A stretch of 57,423 bases of DNA from Victivallaceae bacterium. Lineage in GTDB: Bacteria > Verrucomicrobiota > Lentisphaeria > Victivallales > Victivallaceae. The DNA is taken from assembly GCA_016292515.1 (NCBI GenBank), contig JAEDIJ010000008.1, positions 1-57,423 on the forward strand. Direction: 5' to 3'. The notes beneath the pieces were generated by a model. It was not told the DNA's origin and searched no databases. It saw nothing but the letters and a program-made list of their open reading frames with translations. Below are positions 49,326-56,954 of this stretch, one piece after another; positions within the stretch are counted from its first letter, which is position 1, and the number at the start of each line of letters is the position of its first letter. A program made the translations under genes and the position numbers.

Positions 49326-50227
49326 GGCAGGACCTCCAGCATCCGGTCGATGGGCGCTTTCGCCTTTCTCCGCATCTCTTCGTCGAGCTCGATCCGGGGC
49401 GCGAGGTCGCGCAGGGCGAAAAGCACGTCTTCCGACGTGATCTTCTTCATGTTCGGACAGACCACAGCAGGCTCGAGCGGATAAAACTGTTTCACCGGAT
49501 TCTCCTTCCGCATCCGGTGGAGGATGCCACACTCCGTGCCGATAATAAACTCTTTATGTTCCGATTCACGCACGAATTTCAGCATGCCGCCGGTGGAAAG
49601 CGCCCGGTCCGCCAGCGCGACCACGGTGGGAGTGCATTCGGGATGCACCAACACCAGCGCGCTAGGATGTTTCTCCTTCGCCGCTGTGACGTGTTCCGGC
49701 AGGATCTTGTTGTGGGTGGGACAGCACCCCGGCCACAGATCCATCTTCCGCCCCAGCTTGTTGTTGAGGTTCGCGCCAAGATTGGCGTCCGGCAGGAAAA
49801 GGATCTTCCGATCGGCGGGAAGTCCGGCGATCAGTTTTTCCGCATTGCCGCTGGTGCAGCAGATATCCACCTCGGTCTTGGTCGCCGCGGTGGTGTTCAC
49901 ATACGCCACGACCAGCGTGCCGGGATGTTTTTTCCGATACTCCGCCACCGCTTCCGGCGACGCCATGTCCGCCATGGGACAGCCGGAATGCGGATTGGGG
50001 TGCAGCACGATGGACTCCGGCGAAAGGGTTTTCGCGGTCTCCGCCATGAACCGGACGCCGCAGAAGATGATCACGGGGGCGTGACACTCCGCCGCCTTGC
50101 GCGAAAGTTCCAGCGAATCGCCGACGAAATCGGCGATGTCCTGGATCTCCGGCCGGGTATAATTATGCGCCAGAATCAGCGCCTTGTGCCGCGCTTTCAG
50201 TGCGCCTATCTCTTCTTCCAATGTCAT
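49322..50227 (-). CDS. nadA: quinolinate synthase
   Basis: NadA condenses iminoaspartate and dihydroxyacetone phosphate to quinolinate using a 4Fe-4S cluster. The 301-residue protein has the three ligand cysteines in SGCPMADMAS, WPGCCPTHNKI and VVCPNMKKIT, and the conserved ALILAHNYTRPEIQDIADFV. It is complete, unlike the copy at 47793-48193. The promoter at 50271-50299 and the Rrf2 gene diverge from it, so an Fe-S- or cysteine-sensing Rrf2 protein may control it. The L-aspartate oxidase partner (nadB) is not in the window. Confidence 0.96.
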   Translation of the reverse strand: MTLEEEIGALKARHKALILAHNYTRPEIQDIADFVGDSLELSRKAAECHAPVIIFCGVRFMAETAKTLSPESIVLHPNPHSGCPMADMASPEAVAEYRKKHPGTLVVAYVNTTAATKTEVDICCTSGNAEKLIAGLPADRKILFLPDANLGANLNNKLGRKMDLWPGCCPTHNKILPEHVTAAKEKHPSALVLVHPECTPTVVALADRALSTGGMLKFVRESEHKEFIIGTECGILHRMRKENPVKQFYPLEPAVVCPNMKKITSEDVLFALRDLAPRIELDEEMRRKAKAPIDRMLEVLP

Positions 50228-50270
50228 CGGACAGGTTCCTCCATTTTAATACACTACCATAACAGTCGAA

Positions 50271-50299
50271 TATATATAACATACCGCCGATTCGGTCAA
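50271..50299 (-). promoter_or_regulatory. sigma-70 promoter of nadA-mnmA
   Basis: On the minus strand TTGACC (50294-50299) and TATATA (50271-50276) are separated by 17 bases, 44 bases before the nadA ATG. Confidence 0.65.
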
Positions 50300-50325
50300 A
50301 AAACAAGCAGAGAGCGCGATAAATT

Positions 50326-50340
50326 CTACTTTTTTTGTAG
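50326..50340. promoter_or_regulatory. palindrome CTAC-T7-GTAG, candidate Rrf2 operator
   Basis: CTACTTTTTTTGTAG lies between the divergent nadA and Rrf2 promoters, 17 bases from the -35 box of the latter. A related half-site lies upstream of cysK. Confidence 0.4.
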
Positions 50341-50357
50341 TTTTTATTGTTTCATCC

Positions 50358-50386
50358 TTGATTTTGCTTTTTCCGGAGAGTATATT
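50358..50386 (+). promoter_or_regulatory. sigma-70 promoter of the Rrf2 gene
   Basis: TTGATT (50358-50363) and TATATT (50381-50386) are 17 bases apart; the gene starts 38 bases further on. Confidence 0.65.
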
Positions 50387-50424
50387 TCCCTTCGTACAGG
50401 GAAAAACGGAGAAAGAATGAAGCC

Positions 50425-50871
50425 ATGAAAATCTCTACCAAAGGCCGTTATGGACTGCGCATCCTGATCGATCTGGCGACGCACGCCCCGGAAAAACCGC
50501 GCATGCTCAAAGACATAGCCCAGTCCCAGCAGATTTCCGAAAAATACATCAGTCGTCTGGTGATCGACCTGCGGCGCGCGAAGCTCGTCCGTTCGGTCCG
50601 CGGCGTCAACGGCGGATTCCACCTGGCGAAACTTCCGGAACAGATCACGCTGCTGGAAGTTCTGGAAACCATGGAAGGACCGATTTCAGTGGTCGATTGC
50701 GTGCGTTCGCCGGAAAAGTGCAAACGCCAGATGCTGTGTCCCGCCCACACCATCTGGGCGGAACTCAACGACGGCATCTGTAAACTGACGTCGAAAATCA
50801 CGCTCGACGACATTCTGAACGCCTACCGCAAGCAGGACGCCGAAAACGGCATCTGTGACTACTGCATCTGA
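50425..50871 (+). CDS. Rrf2/IscR-family transcriptional regulator
   Basis: The 148-residue protein has the winged-helix start MKISTKGRYGLRILIDLA and recognition region ISEKYISRLVIDLRRAKLVR. Three cysteines, DCVRSPEKC and KRQMLC, are spaced as in IscR-type Fe-S ligands (6 and 5 residues between). More cysteines end the protein (CDYCI). Family members sense Fe-S cluster status (IscR), cysteine supply (CymR) or NO (NsrR). With cysK, metY, nadA and mnmA nearby, a sulfur or Fe-S role is most likely. It is divergent from nadA across an AT-rich region with a palindrome. Confidence 0.92.
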   Translation: MKISTKGRYGLRILIDLATHAPEKPRMLKDIAQSQQISEKYISRLVIDLRRAKLVRSVRGVNGGFHLAKLPEQITLLEVLETMEGPISVVDCVRSPEKCKRQMLCPAHTIWAELNDGICKLTSKITLDDILNAYRKQDAENGICDYCI

Positions 50872-50990
50872 AACGTCAAAGGTTGATAATTCTGAAAAAG
50901 AGAATTTGCCCCGCTCTCCGCGTTCCGACCTGCCAGTCGCCCTGTTTCCCGGCCCTGCTGCAAACCCGCGCCACTGGGCCCCGAAAACGC

Positions 50991-51019
50991 AAAAAGGCGG
51001 CAAGATTTCTCCTGCCGCC
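50991..51019 (-). terminator. terminator of the gene tail at 51035-51178
   Basis: On the minus strand GGCGGCA and TGCCGCC form a stem around a 9-base interval, followed by TTTTT. It lies just after the stop of an otherwise missing gene. Confidence 0.7.
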
Positions 51020-51034
51020 AAGCGGTTCCCGCTA

Positions 51035-51178
51035 TCACCGTTCCTGGAAGCCGTAAAGCCGCCGCTGTTCGTTCCAGTCCTCCGGGATCTGCTGCTCGGT
51101 GAGCTTTGCGATGGACAGCCCATCGGGTTCGATCCCGGTGAAGATCGTGGAGCATGTATATTGAAAAACAAACCCCTG
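51035..51178 (-). pseudogene. C-terminal tail of an unrecognised gene
   Basis: The minus-strand frame reads GFVFQYTCSTIFTGIEPDGL and then SIAKLTEQQIPEDWNEQRRL, ending YGFQER and TGA at 51035-51037. It is followed at once by its own terminator, which argues for a former gene end. The first in-frame stop upstream is at 51179-51181, with no start codon or ribosome site. I do not recognise the family. Nothing else was found between the Rrf2 gene and the DUF932 gene. Confidence 0.4.
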
Positions 51179-51242
51179 CTACACTTTTTTGAACTCAAAA
51201 ATATTGGATGCAATGTTCAGTTGTGTTGTTTAGTCTAGCTTG

Positions 51243-51701
51243 ATGATGTGTGAGGGTAAGTTTGTTACCCGTGACGAAATCGCTAAGGTACCGACTCCGG
51301 CGTGTACGGAAAGTTGGCATCCCGTAGCGCACAGCGAGGTGATCGATGCCGTAACCGATGTCGTAAAAATGCACGACTGGCAAATTCTCGACGAGCAGTA
51401 CGGACTTGCGCGTGAAGGGCAAATGATGTTCGGCGTGATGCGGATCAATCGCAGTTCCTCGCCGGATTGGTCGCGCTGTATCGGTATCCGCAACAGCCAC
51501 GATCAGAGTTTTGCCGTCGGGCTGACTGCCGGTATTTCGGTTATGGTCTGCAGCAATCTCGCCTTTGGCGGGAGTATGGTGTTGAAGCGTCGTCATACCA
51601 GCCGGATCGAGTTGAGCGTGTTGGTGGACGCAGCGGTCGCGGAGTTGGAGAACGAGTTCCTGACGCTCGAAAACGTCTGCGAAGACCTGAAGATCCTTTA
51701 A
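51243..51701 (+). CDS. DUF932 domain protein, C-terminus truncated
   Basis: The 152-residue product contains the DUF932 core: CIGIRNSHDQSFAVGLTAGI, VMVCSNLAFGG and VLKRRHTSRIE. DUF932 proteins are 250-350 residues long and common on plasmids, phages and islands, often near replication or defence genes; their function is unknown. Here the frame ends at a TAA just after VCEDLKIL, where homologues continue, and the sequence becomes antisense to a gene start on the other strand. It is therefore probably a fragment. No good ribosome site precedes ATG 51243. Confidence 0.6.
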   Translation: MMCEGKFVTRDEIAKVPTPACTESWHPVAHSEVIDAVTDVVKMHDWQILDEQYGLAREGQMMFGVMRINRSSSPDWSRCIGIRNSHDQSFAVGLTAGISVMVCSNLAFGGSMVLKRRHTSRIELSVLVDAAVAELENEFLTLENVCEDLKIL

Positions 51702-52032
51702 TAGCGCGGAGGAAGTTTTCTTCGCTGACGATGACCTCCAGCAAATTAGGAACTCGAATAACAGGCACGGGGTATTTACCAACCAGTGAGTCAAATACTG
51801 GTTTCCTCTTGCCGTTATCTTGACTTGCGCGGTAGTGCTGATCTCCGGACACTTTGCCGGATTCGGGTGCCGCGACTTGTGGGAACCGGGCTACGGCAGC
51901 ATTGTCCTTTCCTTCGGGCTGCCGGGTTATTGCATCGGTTACCGGTTGGACCTCCCAGTGATCGCGCGTTCCCGCGGATGCTTTCCGGAAGGTCGTTTCT
52001 TCGTGACGAGAGATCTTTTGTTTGTTTTTCAT
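51702..52032 (-). pseudogene. hypothetical protein start, 3' end lost at a join
   Basis: From ATG 52032 with a strong AAGGAG site the minus strand encodes about 110 residues: MKNKQKISRHEETTFRKASA at the start, later GKRKPVFDSLVGKYPVPVIR and VPNLLEVIVSEENFLRAIK. Past 51702 the same frame is antisense to the DUF932 gene. The first half is hydrophilic and probably disordered. I do not recognise the family. The good ribosome site and AT-rich upstream region support a real gene start. Confidence 0.45.
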
Positions 52033-52112
52033 AACTTGCTCCTTGTTTTTAAGGTTGGACATTTTTTCGTTACGACTTACTATAATACACTTTTTTCAAT
52101 CAGCATCTTGTC

Positions 52113-52211
52113 TTAGATGTCGCCGCCATCGGTATCGACATTACGGATGCCGAGTCTTTGAACGACGGGGGGATCTCTGCCTTTTGCGACAGCAGTGCTG
52201 ATGTTTGACAT
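52113..52211 (-). CDS. 32-residue small ORF in accessory region
   Basis: On the minus strand, ATG 52211 (preceded by GGAAAAGG) opens a frame for MSNISTAVAKGRDPPVVQRL and GIRNVDTDGGDI, ending TAA at 52113-52115. About 40 bases upstream lies TTGTATTATGGTAGAC, and a similar TGTATTATAGTAAG lies before the next gene start, so the two may be promoter-like repeats. It could be a small regulatory protein of a mobile element. No family is recognised. Confidence 0.35.
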   Translation of the reverse strand: MSNISTAVAKGRDPPVVQRLGIRNVDTDGGDI

Positions 52212-52279
52212 ACCTTTTCCGATTGTAATGGTTCTCTTGGCTACAAGTCTACCATAATACAACTCTTGAAAGGATTGCA

Positions 52280-52317
52280 TAAAAAACCGGATGCCCGTTA
52301 ACAGTCGGGAATCCGGT
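52280..52317 (-). terminator. intrinsic terminator (minus strand)
   Basis: ACCGGAT and ATCCGGT pair, with CCCG/CGGG inside, around an 8-base loop; six T residues follow on the minus strand. What it terminates is unclear: 52318-52451 holds no gene that I can see. Confidence 0.65.
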
Positions 52318-52451
52318 AATGCAGAAAAGGAGGGCTAGACGAGTCCGGCACAATGCCAAAGGTCATCCCTCGATATAATCAGCCGCTTTAACACGGTCGA
52401 TTAACAAAAGTTTGAAAAATTCTATGCTACAAGGATCTCTTTGAAACCATA
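52318..52451. other. unassigned 134 bases with possible RNA structure
   Basis: GAGGG at 52331-52335 and CCCTC near 52371-52375 could close a stem around an interval containing GACGAGTCCGGC. No family is recognised and no reading frame is convincing. A terminator follows on the minus strand. Confidence 0.2.
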
Positions 52452-52541
52452 ACGGTCAAAAAAGACCAAATCGAATTTGAGGTCAAATCATCGGGCATCA
52501 AAAAACTGATAGAGGGGATCAAGACAAATGGAAATCACTGA
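52452..52541 (+). pseudogene. C-terminal tail of a serine recombinase (copy 2)
   Basis: The codons TVKKDQIEFEVKSSGIKKL and on to TGA at 52539-52541 are nearly identical to 7736-7825, differing by one residue (Lys to Thr near the end). Similarity between copies starts at the ACGGTC shared by both. The catalytic domain is missing. The assignment depends on context, as for copy 1. Confidence 0.4.
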
Positions 52542-52914
52542 AGAACTCGGAAACGGCAACCTGCGGATACTTGTTCCGATCAAAATCTGCAACATCCGCA
52601 ACCGGCGGTTGATCGTACTCCCGGGAACAGAAACGGAAACCTTGGCGGCCTCTCCTCTGCTCATCGGGATCGCCGATGCGCTCCGTTGGCAACGAATGCT
52701 TGATGAGGGAAAATACGCCAGCATTGAAGAACTGGCGCTTGCCGTCGGCAAGGATCGCGCCCAAGTCTCGCGGACGCTCCGGCTGGCTCTCCTCTCGCCG
52801 GAGATCGTCCACAAGGCGTTGACGGGCGATTTGCCCGTCAATGCCAAAGATTTGATGTTCACCAACATCCCCGCCGATTGGGAGGAGCAGAAACGGGTGG
52901 TGGGGCTGGGGTAG
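52528..52914 (+). CDS. small HTH protein of a recombinase-linked mobile module (copy 2)
   Basis: This 128-residue paralogue of the gene at 7812-8198 keeps the same start, the same 14-base overlap with the recombinase tail and the same HTH (VGKDRAQVSRTLRLALLSPE). Differences cluster in the last 30 residues (HKALTGDLPVNAKDLMFTNI instead of HQALTGGLPITAKVLLSAGI). Both copies are intact, so the HTH protein may be under selection while the recombinase is not. A strong hairpin follows at 52926-52970. Confidence 0.6.
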   Translation: MEITEELGNGNLRILVPIKICNIRNRRLIVLPGTETETLAASPLLIGIADALRWQRMLDEGKYASIEELALAVGKDRAQVSRTLRLALLSPEIVHKALTGDLPVNAKDLMFTNIPADWEEQKRVVGLG

Positions 52915-52925
52915 CTCCGCTTCGT

Positions 52926-52970
52926 GTCGCACTCCGCTATGGGCTTCCTGCCCATTTGCGGAAGTGCGAC
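52926..52970 (+). terminator. long hairpin after HTH copy 2
   Basis: GTCGCAC/GTGCGAC at the base, CCGC/GCGG and ATGGGC/GCCCAT inside, loop TTCCT, then TTTTG. It differs in sequence from the hairpins of copy 1 but occupies the same place. Confidence 0.6.
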
Positions 52971-53054
52971 TTTTGCTCCGCATTTTTCCGGCTGCCACTT
53001 TCGCCAAGGCTTCGGTGGACAAGCCGCCTCTGACTCAAGCATCGGATTTATCCG

Positions 53055-53159
53055 TTATTGAACTGGGACAAGGGCAACGCGGAAGCCGATGACGATGTCG
53101 CGGTCGGTTAAATAGCAGGAGAAGCTTATCGCAGAGCGGCAGAAACTGGCGTCGCCATT
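53055..53159 (-). pseudogene. FGE-sulfatase-fold C-terminus with hypervariable-looking stretch (copy 2)
   Basis: On the minus strand 34 codons encode NGDASFCRSA, ISFSCYLTDRDIVI, GFRVALVPVQ and TAA at 53055-53057. The frame is closed upstream by TGA (53160-53162) exactly where copy 1 has a Trp codon of the family's GGSW-like strand. The CRSA and GFRV-LVPVQ anchors match copy 1, and the intervening 14 residues have equal length but only Cys and Arg in common. Of those codons 11 of 14 end in C. Anchor codons differ synonymously from copy 1, so the two were not copied recently from one template. The rest of the gene is missing; a ferredoxin-gene stop lies 21 bases away. Confidence 0.5.
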
Positions 53160-53179
53160 TCAACAACATGAGTCGACGC

Positions 53180-53983
53180 TCAGTCCCGGAGACTTCCGTC
53201 GATACCGATGATCCTGACTGCCACCGGGATATCCTTCCCCGCCAGTTCCAGCGCCTTTTTGACAATCATAACAGTTCCGCCGCAACAAGGAACTTCCATG
53301 CGCGCAATGGTGATGGATCGGATGTCGTGACGCTGAAAAATCTGCGAGAGCTTTTCGACGTACCCGTCGATGTCGGAGTCCAGTTTCGGACAGAAGACGA
53401 CCAGAATCCTTCCGTTCAGCAGTTCCCGGTGGAAGGAGCCGTAAGCGTGGGCGACGCAGTCCGCTGAGATCAGCAGATCGGCATTGTCGACATACTCCGC
53501 GCCGGGATTGAGCAGTTTCAGCTGGATCGGCCACTGGCGCAGGGCGGAGGCTCCCCCGGCGATTGCGTCTTTATCGGCTTTCTGAGCGGCAAAACGTTTC
53601 ATCAGCGAACCCGGGCATCCGCCGTGCGGAAGAACCGGAACGGGGATGTCGTGTTCCCGGAGATAATTCACCGCGATGTCGAATAGTTTGAACTCACCGT
53701 GAGATTTCAGGTGTTTCAGATGGGCGATGATGGTATTTTCGCCCTGCTTGACGATAGTCTCCATGACCTTTGCTTCATCATAGGGTTCAGCTTCCCGTTC
53801 CACGGTGCGGATCGCGCCTACCGGACATTCTCCGATACACGCGCCGAGCCCATCGCAGAAGAGATCGCTAATGAGCCTCGCTTTGCCGTCGATGATCTGC
53901 AATGCCCCTTCCGGACAGTTGGGGATGCATTTGCCGCATCCCGTGCATTTTTCCTGATCGATTTCGATGATTTTCCGTTTCAT
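53180..53983 (-). CDS. 2x[4Fe-4S] ferredoxin-type protein
   Basis: The 267-residue protein begins with two ferredoxin clusters (CTGCGKCIPNCP and CDGLGACIGECP, residues 12-60). About 200 residues follow, including LLISADCVAHAYGSFHREL and MEVPCCGGTVMIVKKAL, whose cysteines could hold another centre or a substrate. Proteins of this layout are common in anaerobes next to rubrerythrin, flavodiiron or hybrid-cluster genes and are thought to carry electrons, but no reaction is proven. It lies 33 bases after the dehydrogenase gene, with a GGAAAGGAC ribosome site. Confidence 0.85.
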   Translation of the reverse strand: MKRKIIEIDQEKCTGCGKCIPNCPEGALQIIDGKARLISDLFCDGLGACIGECPVGAIRTVEREAEPYDEAKVMETIVKQGENTIIAHLKHLKSHGEFKLFDIAVNYLREHDIPVPVLPHGGCPGSLMKRFAAQKADKDAIAGGASALRQWPIQLKLLNPGAEYVDNADLLISADCVAHAYGSFHRELLNGRILVVFCPKLDSDIDGYVEKLSQIFQRHDIRSITIARMEVPCCGGTVMIVKKALELAGKDIPVAVRIIGIDGSLRD

Positions 53984-54016
53984 TTTTCGTGTCCTTTCCG
54001 TGCAGTCATTTAGGAA

Positions 54017-55075
54017 TCACTTTGCCGGCAGACAGCGGCCTCCGGCACGTTTTGAGCAGGAGAGCGATGACGCTTTGCCCGTGCCGAGGCAGAGGTAGCA
54101 TATTTCATTCTCCAGCGGCGCACCGGAGAAGAACGCATCCAGATTGCCGAGCGTGGTCGAAGCGATATTGGTCAGCGCCTCGCGCGTTAGAAACGCCTGA
54201 TGTGAAGTGACGATCACGTTCGGCATGGAAACCAGAAGCGAAAGCGTCTTGTTCTGTCTGGTCACATCGGAACGGTCCTCGTAGAACCATTCGCTCTCCT
54301 CTTCGTAGACGTCCAGCCCAGCCGCGCCGACTTTGCCGTCCCGCAATGCCGCGAGCAGAGCTTCGCTGTCGATCAACCCGCCGCGCGAGGTGTTGATGAG
54401 GACCACGCCCGGTTTGACCTTGCCGAAGGTTTCCGCATTGAAAAGATGATGTGTCGCAGGCATCAGCGGACAGTGCAGAGAGATCACGTCCGATTCGGTC
54501 AGCAGCCGTTCCATCGGGACATACTCGACACCGGCTTCCTCGTGAGGATAGGCGTCGAATGCCAGCACCCGCATCCCGAAGCCGTTGCAGATATGGCTGA
54601 AGATCGTGCCGATCTTGCCCATCCCGACGATACCGGCGGTCTTGCCGTGCAGATCGAATCCGGTCAGTCCGGCAAGGGAAAAATTGAAGTCCCGCGTCCG
54701 CGCCGCCGCCTTGTGGATATGTCGATCCAGCGCCAGCAGCAGCGCCGCCGCATATTCGGCGATCGCGTAAGGGGAATACGCCGGAACGCGGACCACGGTC
54801 AATCCGGATTCGTATGCGGCCTTGAAATCCACGTTGTTGTAACCGGCGCACCGCATGGCGAGCACCTTAATGCCCATACTGATCAGCCCCTCGACAACGG
54901 CGCGGTCGATCTCCGCATTGACGAAGGCGCAGACCGCATCACAGCCTTTGGCAAGCGGCAGGGCCGCAGCAGTCAGCCGGGTATCGAAATAGCGGATGTC
55001 ATACCGTCCGGCATTGAGTCGGTCGAAGGCATCCCGTTCATACGGTTTTGTGTCGAAAAAAGCGATTTTCTCCAT
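54017..55075 (-). CDS. D-isomer 2-hydroxyacid dehydrogenase (D-lactate dehydrogenase-like)
   Basis: The start at ATG 55075 (MEKIAFFDTKPYERDAF) gives 352 residues; the frame is open upstream but with no conserved sequence. It has the N-terminal catalytic domain with RCAGYNNVDFKAA, the Rossmann motif GIVGMGKIGTIF, the catalytic Arg in INTSRGGLID, Glu in LDVYEEESEWFYEDRSD, and His in VTSHQAFLT. The last two features are typical of LdhA, which reduces pyruvate to D-lactate with NADH. In the redox-stress operon it may restore NAD+ or serve fermentation. The C-terminus carries an extra Cys-containing tail (CLGTGKASSLSCSKRAGGRC). Confidence 0.9.
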   Translation of the reverse strand: MEKIAFFDTKPYERDAFDRLNAGRYDIRYFDTRLTAAALPLAKGCDAVCAFVNAEIDRAVVEGLISMGIKVLAMRCAGYNNVDFKAAYESGLTVVRVPAYSPYAIAEYAAALLLALDRHIHKAAARTRDFNFSLAGLTGFDLHGKTAGIVGMGKIGTIFSHICNGFGMRVLAFDAYPHEEAGVEYVPMERLLTESDVISLHCPLMPATHHLFNAETFGKVKPGVVLINTSRGGLIDSEALLAALRDGKVGAAGLDVYEEESEWFYEDRSDVTRQNKTLSLLVSMPNVIVTSHQAFLTREALTNIASTTLGNLDAFFSGAPLENEICYLCLGTGKASSLSCSKRAGGRCLPAK

Positions 55076-55094
55076 TGCCCCATCCTCCCGTGTA

Positions 55095-56282
55095 TCATTG
55101 CAGCAAAGTCTTGACCAGCATAGGTATTTGCGCCAGATCTTCTTCGGTCGCCTTCCATTGTGCGCGGATGTTTTCCTCCGCCACGGCAAATCCCGCCTCG
55201 GCCAAACATTTTTGCAGCAGTTTCACGCTCTCTCCGCTCCAGCCGTAGCAACCGAATGCGGCAGCGCGTTTGTTTTTGAACTTCAACTGTTTCAGGAACT
55301 CCAGCCATCCGGCCACGCTGGAGAGGATGGAGTTGCTGACCGTCGGAGATCCCACCGCGACGGCTCTGGATTTGAACACCTCGGTCATCACTTCGTTTTT
55401 GTCCGCTTTCGCCACATTGAAGACTTTCACTACCGTCTCCGAGCTCTGACGATGGATTTCCGCCGCGATCTCGTGGGCGATTTTCGCCGTGCCCTCCCAC
55501 ATGGTGTCATAGGCGACCGTGACCTGATTTTCCTGATACGCCGCCGCCCATTCCGCATAGAGGTTCACGATCTGCATCGGATTTTCCCGCCAGATCGCAC
55601 CATGCGAAGGGGCAATGATTTCAATCGGCAAATCGAATCCGGAAATCTCCGCCAGTTTTTTGGTCAGCATAGGAGCAAACGGATTCAGAATATTGGCAAA
55701 ATATTTCATGGCCTCGTGCCGGAGCACGCATTGGTCGGCCTTGTCGTTGAAAAGCTCCTCCACCGCGTAGTGTTGCCCGAAGGCGTCGTTGGAAAAGAGG
55801 ACGTTGTCGCCGGTCAGATAAGTCGCCATCGAATCCGGCCAGTGGAGCATCCGCATTTCCACGAACACGAGTTTCTTTCCATTGCCGATCTCGACGTTGT
55901 CGCCGGTCTTGACCACTTGAAAGTTCCAGTTCAGCTTGCCGTATTGTCCTTCGAGGCTTTTGACCGCATTGGCGGTGCAGTAGACCGGAGTTCCCGGAAT
56001 TTCGGCCAGCAGAGCCGACAACGCGCCGGAGTGGTCGCATTCCCCGTGGTTTGCCACGATGAAATCTATTTTCTTCAAGTCGATTTCTTTTTTGAGATTT
56101 TCCACGAAGTCGAACCGATGCGGCGACCAAACCGTATCGATCAGCACCGTTTTTTCTTCTTCGATCAGGTAGGCATTCTGACTGGACCCGTTTTTGATCG
56201 AATAATCATCGCCGTGGAAGGTCTCCAACTCCCAATCCAGATATCCGACCCAGCTGATGTTGTTTTTGACGTGTTTTCTCAT
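55095..56282 (-). CDS. flavodiiron protein (A-type flavoprotein)
   Basis: Flavodiiron proteins reduce O2 to water or NO to N2O in anaerobes. The start at ATG 56282, with GGAGGG upstream, gives 395 residues beginning MRKHVKNNISWVGYLDWELE. The beta-lactamase-like domain has the diiron ligands HGECDHSGAL, a His in MLHWPDSM, the Asp in FSNDAFGQHY and His in APSHGAIW. The C-terminal flavodoxin domain (from about 250) shows AYDTMWEGTAKIA for FMN. There is no rubredoxin extension. It overlaps or abuts the cupin gene upstream, and the dehydrogenase start is 19 bases downstream. Confidence 0.95.
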   Translation of the reverse strand: MRKHVKNNISWVGYLDWELETFHGDDYSIKNGSSQNAYLIEEEKTVLIDTVWSPHRFDFVENLKKEIDLKKIDFIVANHGECDHSGALSALLAEIPGTPVYCTANAVKSLEGQYGKLNWNFQVVKTGDNVEIGNGKKLVFVEMRMLHWPDSMATYLTGDNVLFSNDAFGQHYAVEELFNDKADQCVLRHEAMKYFANILNPFAPMLTKKLAEISGFDLPIEIIAPSHGAIWRENPMQIVNLYAEWAAAYQENQVTVAYDTMWEGTAKIAHEIAAEIHRQSSETVVKVFNVAKADKNEVMTEVFKSRAVAVGSPTVSNSILSSVAGWLEFLKQLKFKNKRAAAFGCYGWSGESVKLLQKCLAEAGFAVAEENIRAQWKATEEDLAQIPMLVKTLLQ

Positions 56283-56296
56283 GATCTCGCCCTCCA

Positions 56297-56953
56297 TCAT
56301 TCCAAGGTTAGCAGCAGGGCCATTTTGAAGCGCTTTGCTGCTTTGACCCAGTGGGCGCCGCCTTTGGCGAACACGAAGTTTTCTCCGGCATGAATGGTGT
56401 GTTCTTTCCCCTCATACCCGATCACGCCTTCGCCGTCCAGCGCGAAGATCAACGCTTCTCCCGGCGCGGCGTGTTCCAAAAGCCCGGTTCCCGCATCGAA
56501 ACTCATGATGACGAATTTCATCTTGCTGTTGTGGACAACGTCCATGTTGATGATTTTTCCATCCTGATACGGCAACAGTTCCGCCAGTTTGAAAATTTCA
56601 CCCGTTTTGATCGCACGATTCATTTTTTCACTTCTCCCTATTGTTATTTCCGTATAGATTGCTCCGAATTCCGTCCGCATCCCGACCGGGATGTCGACGG
56701 GGGTGACAAGACTTTCGCCTTCCGCCAAACTCAGGATCGAACCGTTTCCGGTATATACTTCCAATTTCCCCGATGCGACAATGAGAAATTTGCGATACGG
56801 GTAAATTTCCGCACTGATGTCGGTCTGTTCCGCCAGCGAAAAACAGATTATGGAGTTTTCTCCCGCGGATGCGATCTCCTTGGATATGGTGCATCCGGTA
56901 ACTGGCGCATTGTCTGTCGCTATCGAAAATATCTGCCCGATTTTCTCTTTCAT
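56297..56953 (-). CDS. double-cupin protein
   Basis: The 218-residue protein contains two small cupin barrels. The first (about 30-105) includes PYRKFLIVASGKLEVYTGNG, and the second (about 135-215) includes LLEHAAPGEALIFALDGEGV and IHAGENFVFAKGGAHWVKAA. Such proteins are frequently encoded beside flavodiiron or hybrid-cluster genes in anaerobes, possibly as small-molecule sensors, but no activity is established. It starts directly after the TetR fragment's stop and leads into the flavodiiron gene, so the set is probably one transcript. Confidence 0.82.
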   Translation of the reverse strand: MKEKIGQIFSIATDNAPVTGCTISKEIASAGENSIICFSLAEQTDISAEIYPYRKFLIVASGKLEVYTGNGSILSLAEGESLVTPVDIPVGMRTEFGAIYTEITIGRSEKMNRAIKTGEIFKLAELLPYQDGKIINMDVVHNSKMKFVIMSFDAGTGLLEHAAPGEALIFALDGEGVIGYEGKEHTIHAGENFVFAKGGAHWVKAAKRFKMALLLTLE

Positions 56954-56954
56954 C

